Numbered from the stretch's first letter, positions 7,591 to 16,591 are shown. The stretch is 64,000 bases of DNA from JAKFDK01 sp036676195 (GCA_036676195.1 JAKFDK010000002.1:1-64000), one strand, 5' to 3'. Translations and numbers: made by a program. Notes: generated by a model not told the origin, from the letters alone.

Positions 7591-9939
7591 TCAGGGCACC
7601 GGCGGCCCGGCCGGCCGGGCCGGGGCCAGGGCCGCGCCGGCAATCAGGGCCTGCAGCCGGGCCGGATTCAGCGGCAACTCGTCAATCTGCACGCCCCAGT
7701 CCCTGAGGGCATCCTCCAGGGCGGCGGCAAACACAGCGGCGCAGGGGATGACACCGGCCTCGCCCACCCCCTTGATGCCCAGTGGGTTCAGGGGTGAGGG
7801 CGTTTCAATGTGCGTGATCTCGATATCGGGCAGGTCGGCGGCGGTGGGCAGCAGGTAGTCGTTCAGGGTAGCGGTAAGCAACTGGGCGTTTTCGTCGAAG
7901 ACCAGCTTTTCGTAGAACACACCGCCCAGGCCCTGGGCCACGCCGCCGTGGATCTGCCCGGCCACGATGGCCGGGTTGATCATGGCGCCGCAGTCATGGG
8001 CCACGCAATAGCGCAGGAACCTGACCATGCCCGTCTCGGGGTCGACCTCTACCACCGCCGCATGGCCGCCGCTGGGGAAGGTGGACTGCTCCGGGCTGAA
8101 GTAGCGGGTGGCCTCCAGGCCCGGCTCCCCGAACTGCAGGGTGCCGCGCAGCGGGTTGGCCCTGGCTGCCACCTCGCCCAGAGGCAGGGCCCGTGCCGGA
8201 TCTGCGGCCACCCGGGCCAGGCCGTCTGCCAGTTCCACCTGCTCGGGGGAGCACTCCAGGAAGTGCGCCGCCACTCGCCGGGCCTTTTCCGCCACGGCTG
8301 CGGCGGCCAGGTTGGCGGCGTTGCCCGCCAGCACCGCTGCCCGGGAGGCGAAGGTGCCCACGCCGTAAGGAATAGCGGCCGTGTCACCGGTAACCACTTG
8401 CACCCGGGACAGTTCCACCCCCAGGTGGTCGGCGACAATTTGCGCCAGGGTGGTGTAGTGGCCCTGGCCCTGGGTGCCCACGCCGGTGGCCGCCAGCACC
8501 TGACCCGAAGGCTCCACCCGTACCCGGCAGCCTTCATACGGGCCGGGGCCGGCCCCCTCCACGTACAGCCCCAGGCCGAGCCCGAGGTACCGCCCCTGGC
8601 GGCGGGCTTCCGCCTGCTCCCGGCGCACCCGCGGCATATCCACCAGCTTCAGCAGGGTATCCAGCAACAGCGGATAGTTGCCGGAATCGTACCGACAGGG
8701 GGCCCAGTCCTGATAAATCAGGCCGGTGTCCCAGGGGAACTCATGCGGCTGAATCAGGTTCCTGCGCCGCACTTCCACCCGGTCCAGGCCGAGGGCGTCG
8801 GCCACCCGGTCCAGCATACGCTCCATCACAAACACGCCGTGGGGCCGCCCCGCACCCCGGTAGGGGGTGACGGTGGGCTTGTTGGTGTACACGGCCCGGA
8901 ACTCCACCTGGTAGTTGCGCAGGCGGTACGGGCCGGGCAGGGTGGTAACGGTGATGATCGGCACCTGGATACCATAGGGCGTGTAGGCGCCGGCGTCATG
9001 GAGCAGCGTGTCCTTCAGCCCGAGCAGGGTACCGTCGCGGCGCACTGCCACCTCGACCTCGTGCACCTGCTCCCGCTCCTGGGTGGTGGCCAGGAAATGC
9101 TCCCGGCGGTCCTCGATCCACTTCACCGGGCGCCGCAGTTGCAGGGCGGCGAAGGGCACCAGCACCTCCTCGGGGTAGAACATCATCACCTTGGGGCCGA
9201 AACCGCCACCCACGTCCGGGGCGATCATGCGCAGGTACGATTCCGGGATGCCGAACCACTGCGCCAGCCCCCGGCCCAGCGGTATGGGGGCCTGGGTGCT
9301 GTTGTACAAGGTCAGGGTATTGCCCTCGGGAACGGCCACCAGCCCCCGGGTTTCCATCGGGCAGGCGGTGCCCCGGTCCAGGCGCAGCCGCGCCGTTAAA
9401 ACCAGGTCGGCCTCAGCCCGGGCCTGTGCCCAGGAACCGACCGCGCGCACGTAATGGCCGCCGACGTTGCCGGGCACATCGTCGTGGACCCGGGGCGACC
9501 CGGCCGTGACCGCCTGCTCCAGGTCGTGTACTGCCGGCAGCGGCGCGTACTCCACCTCCACCAATTCGGCGGCATCTTCGGCCACGTAGCGGTCAGCGGC
9601 CACCACAAAGGCCACCGCCTCACCCACATGGCGGACTTTATCCACGGCCAGGGCGTACTGGGTCCGGCCGTGCTGTAGATCGTCGTGGGGAATCAGCAGC
9701 GGCAGCGGGCCATTGCGCGGGCCGAGATCGGCCGCCACGTACACGGCCACCACGCCCGGCAGGGCCCTGGCCCGGGCGGTGTCCAGGCGGACGATGCGGG
9801 CATGGGCGTGCGGGCTGCGCACCACCGCACCGTGCAACATGTCCGGGCGGTGCAGGTCGTCCACAAACAAGCCCTGACCGGTGAGCAGGCGCGGGTCTTC
9901 GTTGCGCCGTACGCCGGCCCCGAACAGGCGGCCTGCCAT
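7591..9939 (-). CDS. Molybdenum hydroxylase, large molybdopterin subunit (xanthine dehydrogenase family)
   Basis: The 782-residue protein has the aldehyde oxidase/xanthine dehydrogenase a/b hammerhead domain at the N-terminus and molybdenum-binding domains after it. Visible motifs are the MoCo contact loop PDVGGGFGPKV (about 245-257), TPYRGAGRPHG (about 365) and the catalytic-Glu motif GIKGVGEAG, with the Glu at about 727. It lacks the CO dehydrogenase loop AYXCSFR, so it is not a true form I CoxL. The TGA of the iron-sulfur gene directly abuts its ATG. Such enzymes hydroxylate purines, nicotinate and other N-heterocycles; the substrate is not shown here. Confidence 0.93.
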   Translation of the reverse strand: MAGRLFGAGVRRNEDPRLLTGQGLFVDDLHRPDMLHGAVVRSPHAHARIVRLDTARARALPGVVAVYVAADLGPRNGPLPLLIPHDDLQHGRTQYALAVDKVRHVGEAVAFVVAADRYVAEDAAELVEVEYAPLPAVHDLEQAVTAGSPRVHDDVPGNVGGHYVRAVGSWAQARAEADLVLTARLRLDRGTACPMETRGLVAVPEGNTLTLYNSTQAPIPLGRGLAQWFGIPESYLRMIAPDVGGGFGPKVMMFYPEEVLVPFAALQLRRPVKWIEDRREHFLATTQEREQVHEVEVAVRRDGTLLGLKDTLLHDAGAYTPYGIQVPIITVTTLPGPYRLRNYQVEFRAVYTNKPTVTPYRGAGRPHGVFVMERMLDRVADALGLDRVEVRRRNLIQPHEFPWDTGLIYQDWAPCRYDSGNYPLLLDTLLKLVDMPRVRREQAEARRQGRYLGLGLGLYVEGAGPGPYEGCRVRVEPSGQVLAATGVGTQGQGHYTTLAQIVADHLGVELSRVQVVTGDTAAIPYGVGTFASRAAVLAGNAANLAAAAVAEKARRVAAHFLECSPEQVELADGLARVAADPARALPLGEVAARANPLRGTLQFGEPGLEATRYFSPEQSTFPSGGHAAVVEVDPETGMVRFLRYCVAHDCGAMINPAIVAGQIHGGVAQGLGGVFYEKLVFDENAQLLTATLNDYLLPTAADLPDIEITHIETPSPLNPLGIKGVGEAGVIPCAAVFAAALEDALRDWGVQIDELPLNPARLQALIAGAALAPARPAGPPVP

Positions 9940-10449
9940 TCAGCCACCCTCCTTTGGCGCGCCCGCCCCGGGTGCGGCCAGTTGCGCCGCCGCCAGCCGG
10001 GCCGCCCTGACGATATTGTGGTAGCCGGTGCAGCGGCAGAGATTCCCGGACAGGGCGGTGCGGATCTCGTTATCGCCGGGGTCCGGATGGTCGCGCAGGT
10101 AGGCCTGCAACGACAGCAGGATGCCAGGGGTGCAGAAGCCGCACTGCAGGCCGTGGGCCGTCCAGAACGCCTCCTGCAGCGGATGCAGGCCGCCGCTGGC
10201 GGGCGCCAGACCCTCCACGGTGGTGATCTGCGTCCCGTCGGCCTGCACAGCCAGCAGCAGGCAGGACCGGACCGCCTCCCCGTTCAGCAGCACCGTGCAG
10301 GCCCCACAGGCGCCGTGTTCACAGCCCACATGGGTGCCGGTCAGCCCGAGCTCGTGGCGCAGGAAGTCTGACAGCAGCAGCCGGGGCTCCACCTCACGGC
10401 TGTAAGTGTGGCCGTTCACGGTTACCATTACCGGATACCGTTCAGCCAT
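9940..10449 (-). CDS. Molybdenum hydroxylase, [2Fe-2S] subunit
   Basis: The 169-residue protein binds two [2Fe-2S] clusters. The plant-ferredoxin-type cluster uses C43, C48, C51 and C63 (CEHGACGAC...C), and the second uses C103, C106, C138 and C140 (CGFC...CRC). This is the standard small subunit that passes electrons from the molybdenum site to FAD. It starts with ATG and overlaps the end of the FAD subunit gene by eight bases, so the FAD, FeS and Mo subunits are coupled in that order. Confidence 0.95.
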   Translation of the reverse strand: MAERYPVMVTVNGHTYSREVEPRLLLSDFLRHELGLTGTHVGCEHGACGACTVLLNGEAVRSCLLLAVQADGTQITTVEGLAPASGGLHPLQEAFWTAHGLQCGFCTPGILLSLQAYLRDHPDPGDNEIRTALSGNLCRCTGYHNIVRAARLAAAQLAAPGAGAPKEGG

Positions 10450-11326
10450 TCTTCTTCACCCCCCCGACCCGTGCGGCGGCCCTGGCCAGGGCCCGGGCGG
10501 TCAATACGCCGGCCAGGTGCCGGCGGTAGGCGGCGGTGGCGTGCACGTCCGTTTCCGGTGCGGTGGCGCCAGCGGCCAGGTGGCCGGCCTCCGCCAGCCG
10601 GTCCGGCGCCGGCATTTGCCCCAGCAGGTACTGCTCCGCCGCCCTGGCCCGCACCGGCGTGAGGTCCACGCCGGTCAGAGCCAGCCGAACCCCGGCCACG
10701 GTACCGTCGGCCGCCAGGGTCACCATACAGGCCACGGCGGCCAGGGCAAAGTCACCATGGCGCCGGGCCGCCTCCACAAAGGCGTAACCGGCCCCGGGCG
10801 GCAGCAGGGGCACCCGCACCTCGGTCAGCAGTTCATCCGGACCGATGCGGGTGGTGAAACAGGAGAGGAAGAACTCCCCCCAGCCCACCCGGCGGGTGCC
10901 GTCGGCACCGGTCACCAGCAGGCTGCCGTCCAGGCAGGCCAATACCGCCGGCAACTCTGCCGCCGGATCAGCATGGGCCAGGGAACCGCCAATGGTGCCG
11001 CGGTTGCGGATCTGAAAGTGGCCAATGTGCCCGACGGCCTCGCCCAGCAGAGGCTGCCGCCGGGCCACCAGTTCACTCCGTTCCACCAGCACGTGCCGGG
11101 TCATGGCGCCCACAGCCAGTTCCCCGCCCTCGATCCGGATGTAATCCAGGCCATCGACCCTGTTCAGATCGATCAGCGCCTGCGGCCGGGCCAGCCGCAG
11201 GTTCAGCGCCGGCACCAGACTCTGCCCGCCGGCCAGCAGCCTGGCTTCTCCGCCATACCGGCGCAGGGTGGCCAACACCTCGTCCACTGTGCGGGGACGA
11301 TGGTATACAAATGGGGCGGGCTTCAC
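10442..11326 (-). CDS. Molybdenum hydroxylase, FAD-binding subunit
   Basis: The 294-residue protein matches the CoxM-type FAD subunit: an N-terminal FAD domain with LLAGGQSLVPALNLRLARP, a second nucleotide-contact motif IRNRGTIGGSLAHADPAAE at about residues 105-123, and a C-terminal CO-dehydrogenase flavoprotein domain. It would reoxidise the enzyme toward NAD, a quinone or oxygen. The start is GTG and overlaps the TGA of the preceding small frame by four bases (GTGA). Confidence 0.93.
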   Translation of the reverse strand: MKPAPFVYHRPRTVDEVLATLRRYGGEARLLAGGQSLVPALNLRLARPQALIDLNRVDGLDYIRIEGGELAVGAMTRHVLVERSELVARRQPLLGEAVGHIGHFQIRNRGTIGGSLAHADPAAELPAVLACLDGSLLVTGADGTRRVGWGEFFLSCFTTRIGPDELLTEVRVPLLPPGAGYAFVEAARRHGDFALAAVACMVTLAADGTVAGVRLALTGVDLTPVRARAAEQYLLGQMPAPDRLAEAGHLAAGATAPETDVHATAAYRRHLAGVLTARALARAAARVGGVKKNG

Positions 11327-11538
11327 ACGGTTCTCCCCTTCTGCCTGGCGATTGCGCCGTCCGGCAACCGATTCGCACCTTCACCGGCCACGCCTGTCCC
11401 GGCACTGCGGTCGCTCCGGCCTCCGCCCGGCGGTGCCGGTGGCGCCGCCAGACGCCGGGCGGTCCAGGTCAGCAGCAACTGCACGGCCGTGCGCAACGGC
11501 CCCGGGTCGCCCGCCGGGGGCGACTGTGCCGCCGTCAT
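11323..11538 (-). CDS. Small unknown protein at the head of the catabolic operon
   Basis: This 71-codon frame starts at ATG 11538 with AAGGGGG about ten bases upstream and ends by a four-base overlap with the GTG of the FAD subunit. The overlap is the main reason to think it is translated. Residues 12-30 (GPLRTAVQLLLTWTARRLA) could be one amphipathic helix and the rest is Pro/Gly-rich and probably disordered. I recognise no family. It may be only a leader frame that couples translation of the operon. Confidence 0.4.
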   Translation of the reverse strand: MTAAQSPPAGDPGPLRTAVQLLLTWTARRLAAPPAPPGGGRSDRSAGTGVAGEGANRLPDGAIARQKGRTV

Positions 11539-11665
11539 GGCCAACGGACCCCCTTGGCCGCCAGGATAATGGAGTCTATGCACCTCCCCCTGGCGCGCAG
11601 ACGCCTGAAAATGCCCCCGGGCATGCCGGCCCGCCCGGGTGGCATAGCCTGGGAGCGGTGATTCC

Positions 11666-13333
11666 ATGCGCATTGTGGTGTATACCCGGGTCAGCACCGA
11701 AGACCAGGCGCGCAGCGGCTATAGCCTGCAGGAACAGCAACGTGCCTGCCGCGCCCGGGCCGCCGAACTGGGGGTTGCCGGCTCGGGCGGGCGCGAAACC
11801 AACACCCCGCCGGTGCCGGCCGAGTTTCAGGACGAGATGTCGGGCGAGATTCTGGAGCGGCCGGGCCTGCAGGCTGCCCTGGACCTGCTGCGGCGCGAGC
11901 CGGTGCAGTACTTTGTGTGCCTGGACCCGGACCGGCTGGCCCGCCGGCTCATGCACCAGTTACTGATCACCGACCAGATCGAGTCGGCCGGCTGCCGGCT
12001 GGAATTTGTTCAGCACGACTACCAGGACACGCCGGAAGGCCGCCTGTTTTACCAGCTCCGCGGCGCCATTGCCGAGTTTGAGAAGGCGAAAATCCTGGAA
12101 CGGACCATGCGCGGCGCCCGTGGCAAGGTGGCCGCCGGCGGGCTGCCCCATGTGATCCGCCTGTATGGCTATGCCTTCCGCAAGGGCGCCGGCAAGGCTG
12201 CGGCCAGGGAGGTGCTGGTGCCTGACCAGCGGGAGGCCGAATGGGTCCGGGCGATGTTCCGCTGGTGCGGACTGGAGCGGCTGGGTCCCCGGCGCATCGC
12301 CGAACGGCTGTGCAGCCTGGGGGTGGCCACCAAGACTGGCCGCGGGGCCTGGGGTGGCGTGCAGGTGCAGCGCATTCTGCGCCACCCCGTATATGCCACC
12401 GGCCGGCTGGCCCTGGGCAAGCAGGACCACCGCGGCATCCAGGCCGCCCGCCGGCTGCCGGCGGCCGAACGCCGGCGCCAGGGCCTGACCCTGACCGCCC
12501 GGCCCAAACCGGACAACACCTGGTCGTATGTAGAGGTGGAGCCGGTGGTGGAGCCGGAACTGTGGCGGCAGGCCCAGGCGGTGCTGGATAGCTTCCGCAC
12601 CGGCGGGCGTGCCCGGGGGCGCGGCCCGGCCCGCCTGCTCACCGGTCTGGGCCGCTGCGGCCTCTGCGGCGGCCCTCTGTACTACCTGAACGGCAACCGG
12701 GTGGTCTGCGCCAATCGGTACGCCCGGCACTGGTCCGCCACAGCCAGGGGCCGGGACCGTACCTGCAGCCTTCCCGCCAAGCGGCGGGAGGCGGTGGAAG
12801 CCGCCGTGTGGGCGGCGGTGCGGGGGTGGCTGGATGACCCTGAGCTGCTGGTGCAGGAGGCGGCGGCACTGGCGGCGGCGGAACAGACCAACGGGTGTAC
12901 CGGGACCACCGGGTCCGCCGCTGCGGCCCGGGTGGAGACTGAAGTCGTCCTGCTGCAGCGGCAGACCGCCGACAAGCAGGCCGAGGCGGAACGGCTGGGA
13001 GTACTGTTTGTGCGCGGCCTGTGGCCGGCCGAACAGGCCCTGGCCGCCCTGACGGCGACCAACCGGGAGCTGGCGGCCCTGCAGGCCCGGATGGCGGTGC
13101 TGCAGGACGCGGCAGCAGAAGCGGCCGTAGCCACCGCCGGGCCGTTGACCCGGCTGCTGGCCCAGCCGGACTGGCCTGTAGCGGTACGGCAGACACTGGA
13201 CACACTGGCGCCGGAGCAGCGGGCGGCACTGGTGCGCCTGCTGGTGCACGCCTATACCCTGCACCCCACCCCCCGGGGGCAAACGCCGGCGGTCACGGTG
13301 ACACCGGCGTTTGCCCCACCCGCCACCGAGTAA
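11666..13333 (+). CDS. Large serine recombinase
   Basis: The 555-residue protein has the serine-recombinase catalytic domain at its start (VVYTRVSTEDQ, nucleophile S10, and CLDPDRLARR near residue 90), a recombinase domain with RRIAERLCSLGV and RILRHPVYATG, a zinc ribbon (Cys at about 329, 332, 353 and 373), and a coiled-coil region at about 400-490. This is the layout of phage and transposon integrases that join attB and attP. It is divergently transcribed from the catabolic operon across 127 bp. No phage, excisionase or cargo genes are adjacent, so it may be a domesticated or stranded integrase. Confidence 0.93.
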   Translation: MRIVVYTRVSTEDQARSGYSLQEQQRACRARAAELGVAGSGGRETNTPPVPAEFQDEMSGEILERPGLQAALDLLRREPVQYFVCLDPDRLARRLMHQLLITDQIESAGCRLEFVQHDYQDTPEGRLFYQLRGAIAEFEKAKILERTMRGARGKVAAGGLPHVIRLYGYAFRKGAGKAAAREVLVPDQREAEWVRAMFRWCGLERLGPRRIAERLCSLGVATKTGRGAWGGVQVQRILRHPVYATGRLALGKQDHRGIQAARRLPAAERRRQGLTLTARPKPDNTWSYVEVEPVVEPELWRQAQAVLDSFRTGGRARGRGPARLLTGLGRCGLCGGPLYYLNGNRVVCANRYARHWSATARGRDRTCSLPAKRREAVEAAVWAAVRGWLDDPELLVQEAAALAAAEQTNGCTGTTGSAAAARVETEVVLLQRQTADKQAEAERLGVLFVRGLWPAEQALAALTATNRELAALQARMAVLQDAAAEAAVATAGPLTRLLAQPDWPVAVRQTLDTLAPEQRAALVRLLVHAYTLHPTPRGQTPAVTVTPAFAPPATE

Positions 13334-13492
13334 AAACGCCCGGTGCGGGGGAGAATGAAGGGTGCAGAGGAACGGGGGCGGGCGGGGCACTGGTTACGTG
13401 GGGAAGAAAGCCATGGATGTAACCGGCGTCCGTTAACCCAGCGGAGTCCCCCGCCCTCTGCACCACCAGCATAGCAAACATATGTTCTCGCT

Positions 13493-13537
13493 GCGTGTCG
13501 AACGCCGCTGTCGAAACGTGGCAAGCGTTCGACACGC
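13493..13537. repeat. Perfect 13-bp inverted repeat near the recombinase gene
   Basis: Arms 13493-13505 (GCGTGTCGAACGC) and 13525-13537 are perfect reverse complements separated by 19 bp, and the spacer itself contains TGTCGAAAC, a degenerate third copy. No T-run follows, so a terminator is unlikely. Its place 160 bp after the recombinase gene makes an attachment or binding site possible. Nothing else was recognised in 13334-13588. Confidence 0.6.
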
Positions 13538-13588
13538 CCACAGACGCATTGGCCGGAGGTGCAAGCTAGCACCCCCGGCCTGACGGCT

Positions 13589-14356
13589 TTAGGGTTTCAC
13601 AGCCAACAAGACGACCCGCTGCTTCAGACATACGAGTGTCCCGTCCGCCTGGCGGCGCACCACCTGGGCGGCAACCTGCTCCGGTGCGGCCAGGGCCAGA
13701 GCCGCGGCCTGCGCGGCCTCCGGCCCGTCGGCCGCTACCGGAGCCAGCCAGCGGGCAAAGGCCATATCCTCCTCCGCCACCGCCGCTTGTTCCACCCGCA
13801 GGCCGGCAGCGGCCAACACTGCCTGCCACTCATCCGGACTCAGGGCCCGGCAGTGCGACGGGTCCCGGGCCGTCTCCATCTGGTTCAGCAGGATGGCCGC
13901 CGCCGGGTCCGCCGGCGCGGCCATGTCAGCGATCCCCAGCCGGCCGCCCGGACGCAGTACCCGCACCATTTCCGCCAGGACCCCGGGCAGATTCGGGAAA
14001 TGGTGGGCAGCCCGGCGGCAAGTGACCAGGTCAAAGGTAGCAGCCGCGAAGGGCAGGTGCTCGGCGTCGCCTTCCACAAAGCAGGCGTTGGCCGCCCCCT
14101 GCTGTTCTGCCCGGGTGCGGAATTCCCGGCCCATTTCCGGCGTCAGGTCCACCCCGGTCACGGCCGCCACCAGTGGGGCCAGGGCGAGGGCGGTGTTTCC
14201 GGTCGCCGTGGCCACGTCCAGGAGCATTTCAGTTCCCGCCGGCGCCAGCCAGCGAATCAGCAGCTCCAGGTCCGGTGCCTGAGACTGTGCCGGGCCGCCG
14301 TGATAAGCCCCGGCATGCCGGCCGAAAAATTCCCGGACCCGGTCCTTCTGTTCCAT
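13589..14356 (-). CDS. Class I SAM-dependent methyltransferase
   Basis: The 255-residue protein has a Rossmann methyltransferase fold with motif I LLDVATATGNTALALAP at about residues 45-61, an acidic motif II (GVDLTPEM), EGDAEHLPF and VRVLRPGGRLGIAD. It resembles the UbiE/Methyltransf_11 group. The ATG at 14356 is preceded by GGAGGAGGGG. It stands alone, so the substrate is unknown; there are no quinone genes nearby that would support MenG/UbiE. Confidence 0.85.
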   Translation of the reverse strand: MEQKDRVREFFGRHAGAYHGGPAQSQAPDLELLIRWLAPAGTEMLLDVATATGNTALALAPLVAAVTGVDLTPEMGREFRTRAEQQGAANACFVEGDAEHLPFAAATFDLVTCRRAAHHFPNLPGVLAEMVRVLRPGGRLGIADMAAPADPAAAILLNQMETARDPSHCRALSPDEWQAVLAAAGLRVEQAAVAEEDMAFARWLAPVAADGPEAAQAAALALAAPEQVAAQVVRRQADGTLVCLKQRVVLLAVKP

Positions 14357-15086
14357 GCTTTGCCCCTCCTCCGTTTACCTGCAGTAGATACTCGGGTAAT
14401 CTGGACGGCAACGGCCAGCACCAGGTTCTGCTTCTCCACGCCGGTCTCATCGCCAAGTTGTGGGTTTCCGATGGCATGACACTGGCCGGTTACACCTCCG
14501 TGAACGACTGGGTCACGGCCATGCGCACTGTCCCGCTCTTCGCCACCCTCAGGATCTGGTCAACTCCTGGCGTGCCGACATGAGTCCCGCCGCCTGAGCA
14601 GCCTGATTCCGGTAATTGAGTCAGATTTTCCATGGGTATTCGTGCGAGGTAATGGGAAAAACTGACGCTACTGGCTGGCTTGGGCGCCAAACTATACCCC
14701 TCAGGGTAGTCGGGTGCGTCTTGGCCGCCCCAAAACCGCCCCAAACCGGTCCCTGGGAGTCGTGTAGGGGGAGTTCCGTCATTGGCCCACGGCCTACCCA
14801 GTGCTTCCCGCGTCATCCGTCCACCCTAAAAACATAAAATTTGCTATCCCATTTCCCGAACCCCTTCCTGCAGTCCGCCAAAGGCGGGACATGTCACACC
14901 CGCCCGCCTGATGGGACGCCACAGGCATCGAAATTGTTCCAACTATCCTACATGTCCATTTAAACCCACCGGAGGGAGATCCACATTTTCATACTTTGTT
15001 TAGAAACTGGCTAAAGACTGGCGAAGGGCAATGGGTATCCTCATAATCAGGGGCAACCCACAGATCTGTACAGGAGGCGATCAGCT
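14357..15086. other. Gap without a convincing gene
   Basis: No frame in these 730 bases has both a ribosome binding site and recognisable protein. A stretch ending at TGA about 14598 reads ALRHPQDLVNSWRADMSPAA on the plus strand and might be the tail of a decayed gene. The last 100 bases are AT-richer and must hold the promoter of the 15087 gene, but no clear -35/-10 pair was found. Confidence 0.4.
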
Positions 15087-15521
15087 ATGACGCGTTGGCT
15101 AAAGGCCACAGCCATCGGCCTGTCCATGGTGATGGGCGTAGGCGCCGTAGCCCTGGCGGGCAGCGAAGACACCGCAAAACCGCCGCTTCAGGCGGTGCAT
15201 GAGGTCGGGCACCACCATAAGGCTCGCTTTATGGATGCCGGCAAACTGCTGCAACAGGCGGAAAAGCACCCCGAGAAGGCTGTGGAGCGGCTAACCAAGA
15301 TGCTGAGCGGGGTCCAGAAGCGCGAGCAGGCCCTGACCGAGCAGATCGGCAAGGCCGAGCAACGCCTGGCCGCTATCCAGGATGCCCAACGCCGGGAGGT
15401 CGCCCAGGCGGCACTGGAGGTCCGCAAGGCTGAACTGAACAAGGTTCAGAAGATGGCGGTCATGCTGCAAAAAACCCTGGACTACGCCAAGGCGAAGGCG
15501 AAGGCTGCCCCGAAGTCATAG
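15087..15521 (+). CDS. Secreted coiled-coil protein, unknown
   Basis: The 144-residue protein begins with a signal peptide (MTRWLKATAIGLSMVMGVGA, cleavage likely after VALA at about 24) and then forms one long charged helix (about 45-140) rich in Lys, Glu, Gln and Ala, predicted as coiled coil. It has a His cluster GHHHKARF at about 41-48. ATG follows AGGAGG. Its 3' end overlaps the open frame of the truncated prkA on the other strand. I do not recognise a family; envelope or spore-surface location is a guess from the signal peptide. Confidence 0.7.
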   Translation: MTRWLKATAIGLSMVMGVGAVALAGSEDTAKPPLQAVHEVGHHHKARFMDAGKLLQQAEKHPEKAVERLTKMLSGVQKREQALTEQIGKAEQRLAAIQDAQRREVAQAALEVRKAELNKVQKMAVMLQKTLDYAKAKAKAAPKS

Positions 15522-16473
15522 CCGCAGCCACAGACGGGGCGCCCTCATTCCAGCAGTGACATCTACCTTCACCCGGACGATACTGGCAGACAGTCGTCCG
15601 GGTGAAGGCGCGCCAGCCGGTCGGCAGCGATAGCCAGTGTTTGAAACGAACTTGCTCCTGGGATAGGGTGAGCAGGCCGTAAAGGAACTTCTCATCGCAC
15701 TTGAGCATCTCGATAAACTCCATCAGCCCGCGGTTGGCGATGTTCAGTTCGCCGTCAAACCGGTAGGCCCGGGGGTCGCTTTCCGACCCATACTGGCCAA
15801 TGGTCGACAGGTCCAGGGAACCCGTGAGTTCGGCGATATCCTGGCTCTTGGGGTCGGAAGGGGTAAAGGTGCCAATGCCCACCCGCTGCTTTTCGGTAAA
15901 CACGATGCGCTGCACCAGCACGTCTTCCGTCCGGCCATGGTACTGTTCCCGCAGCATCTGCTGGCAGGCCGGGCACAGGTCGCCCTCAATATAAGTCCCA
16001 TACTCCGTTTCAATGTCCCGGCGGAGTTCGTACGGGATCAAATGCAGAGGATCCTCGTGCATCGGGCAGTTCTTAATGGCATAAACCGCCCCCGCATCCG
16101 AGCGGGAGAACTGCTCCATGCCCCGTTTAATCAGACTGACCAGGGTCGACTTGCCCCCACCCACCGGGCCCATCAGGAGCAGAATGCGCTTGCGCACTTC
16201 CAGCCGCTTGGCCGCTGAACTGAAGTACTCCACCAACTGTTCCAGGGGTTTTTCCAGGCCGAAGATATCCCGATCGAAAAAGTTATAGTGTGCATGACCC
16301 CCGGCCGTAGTTTCGTGCCCTTCCTGCATAATCATCCGGTAAATCCGGGCATGGGCAAGGTCCGCCACATGCGGGTGCTCGCGCACAAGGTCAAAGTACT
16401 GCAGGAAAGTCCCTTCCCAGTGCAGCTTCTGCTCCACGGACCGGTACTGCTCGAGCCGTTTCTGCAGGTCCAT
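15460..16473 (-). pseudogene. prkA: PrkA-type serine protein kinase, truncated after the AAA region
   Basis: Residues 1-273 match PrkA closely (LHWEGTF, GPVGGGKST at 102-110, CPMHEDPLHLIPYELR, GTFTPSDPKSQDIAELTGS, GSESDPRAYRFDGELN). PrkA is about 630 residues and its kinase-like C-terminal domain is absent here: similarity stops at SQE, near position 15655, and the last 64 residues are unrelated and run through the 15566-15608 hairpin. The start ATG is in the normal place. PrkA normally acts in sporulation and stress. The remaining part keeps the P-loop but not the kinase part, so I call it a truncated pseudogene; a short functional AAA protein cannot be excluded. Confidence 0.75.
15566..15608. 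terminator. Strong hairpin between convergent genes
   Basis: Perfect 15-bp arms (15566-15580 and 15594-15608, CCTTCACCCGGACGA and its complement) enclose a 13-base loop that can itself pair (ACTG/CAGT). There is no T-run on either side. It lies 45 bp after the coiled-coil gene and may end its transcript, but it also lies inside the foreign tail of the prkA frame and could mark the breakpoint of a rearrangement. Confidence 0.5.
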
Positions 16474-16591
16474 GGCCAGCCCCCCTTTTTGTGGTCCATG
16501 ATATGCCCGGCATCGGGGCGGCGGCCTACATCGCCGCGCACCCGGTCCGGGGCCTTCACATGCCTTTGACGGGCGCCCCGGCTTGCCGCAG

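Noticed and set aside
14490..14816. 108-codon minus-strand frame
   Set aside because: Composition and lack of a start signal suggest chance; no domain recognised.
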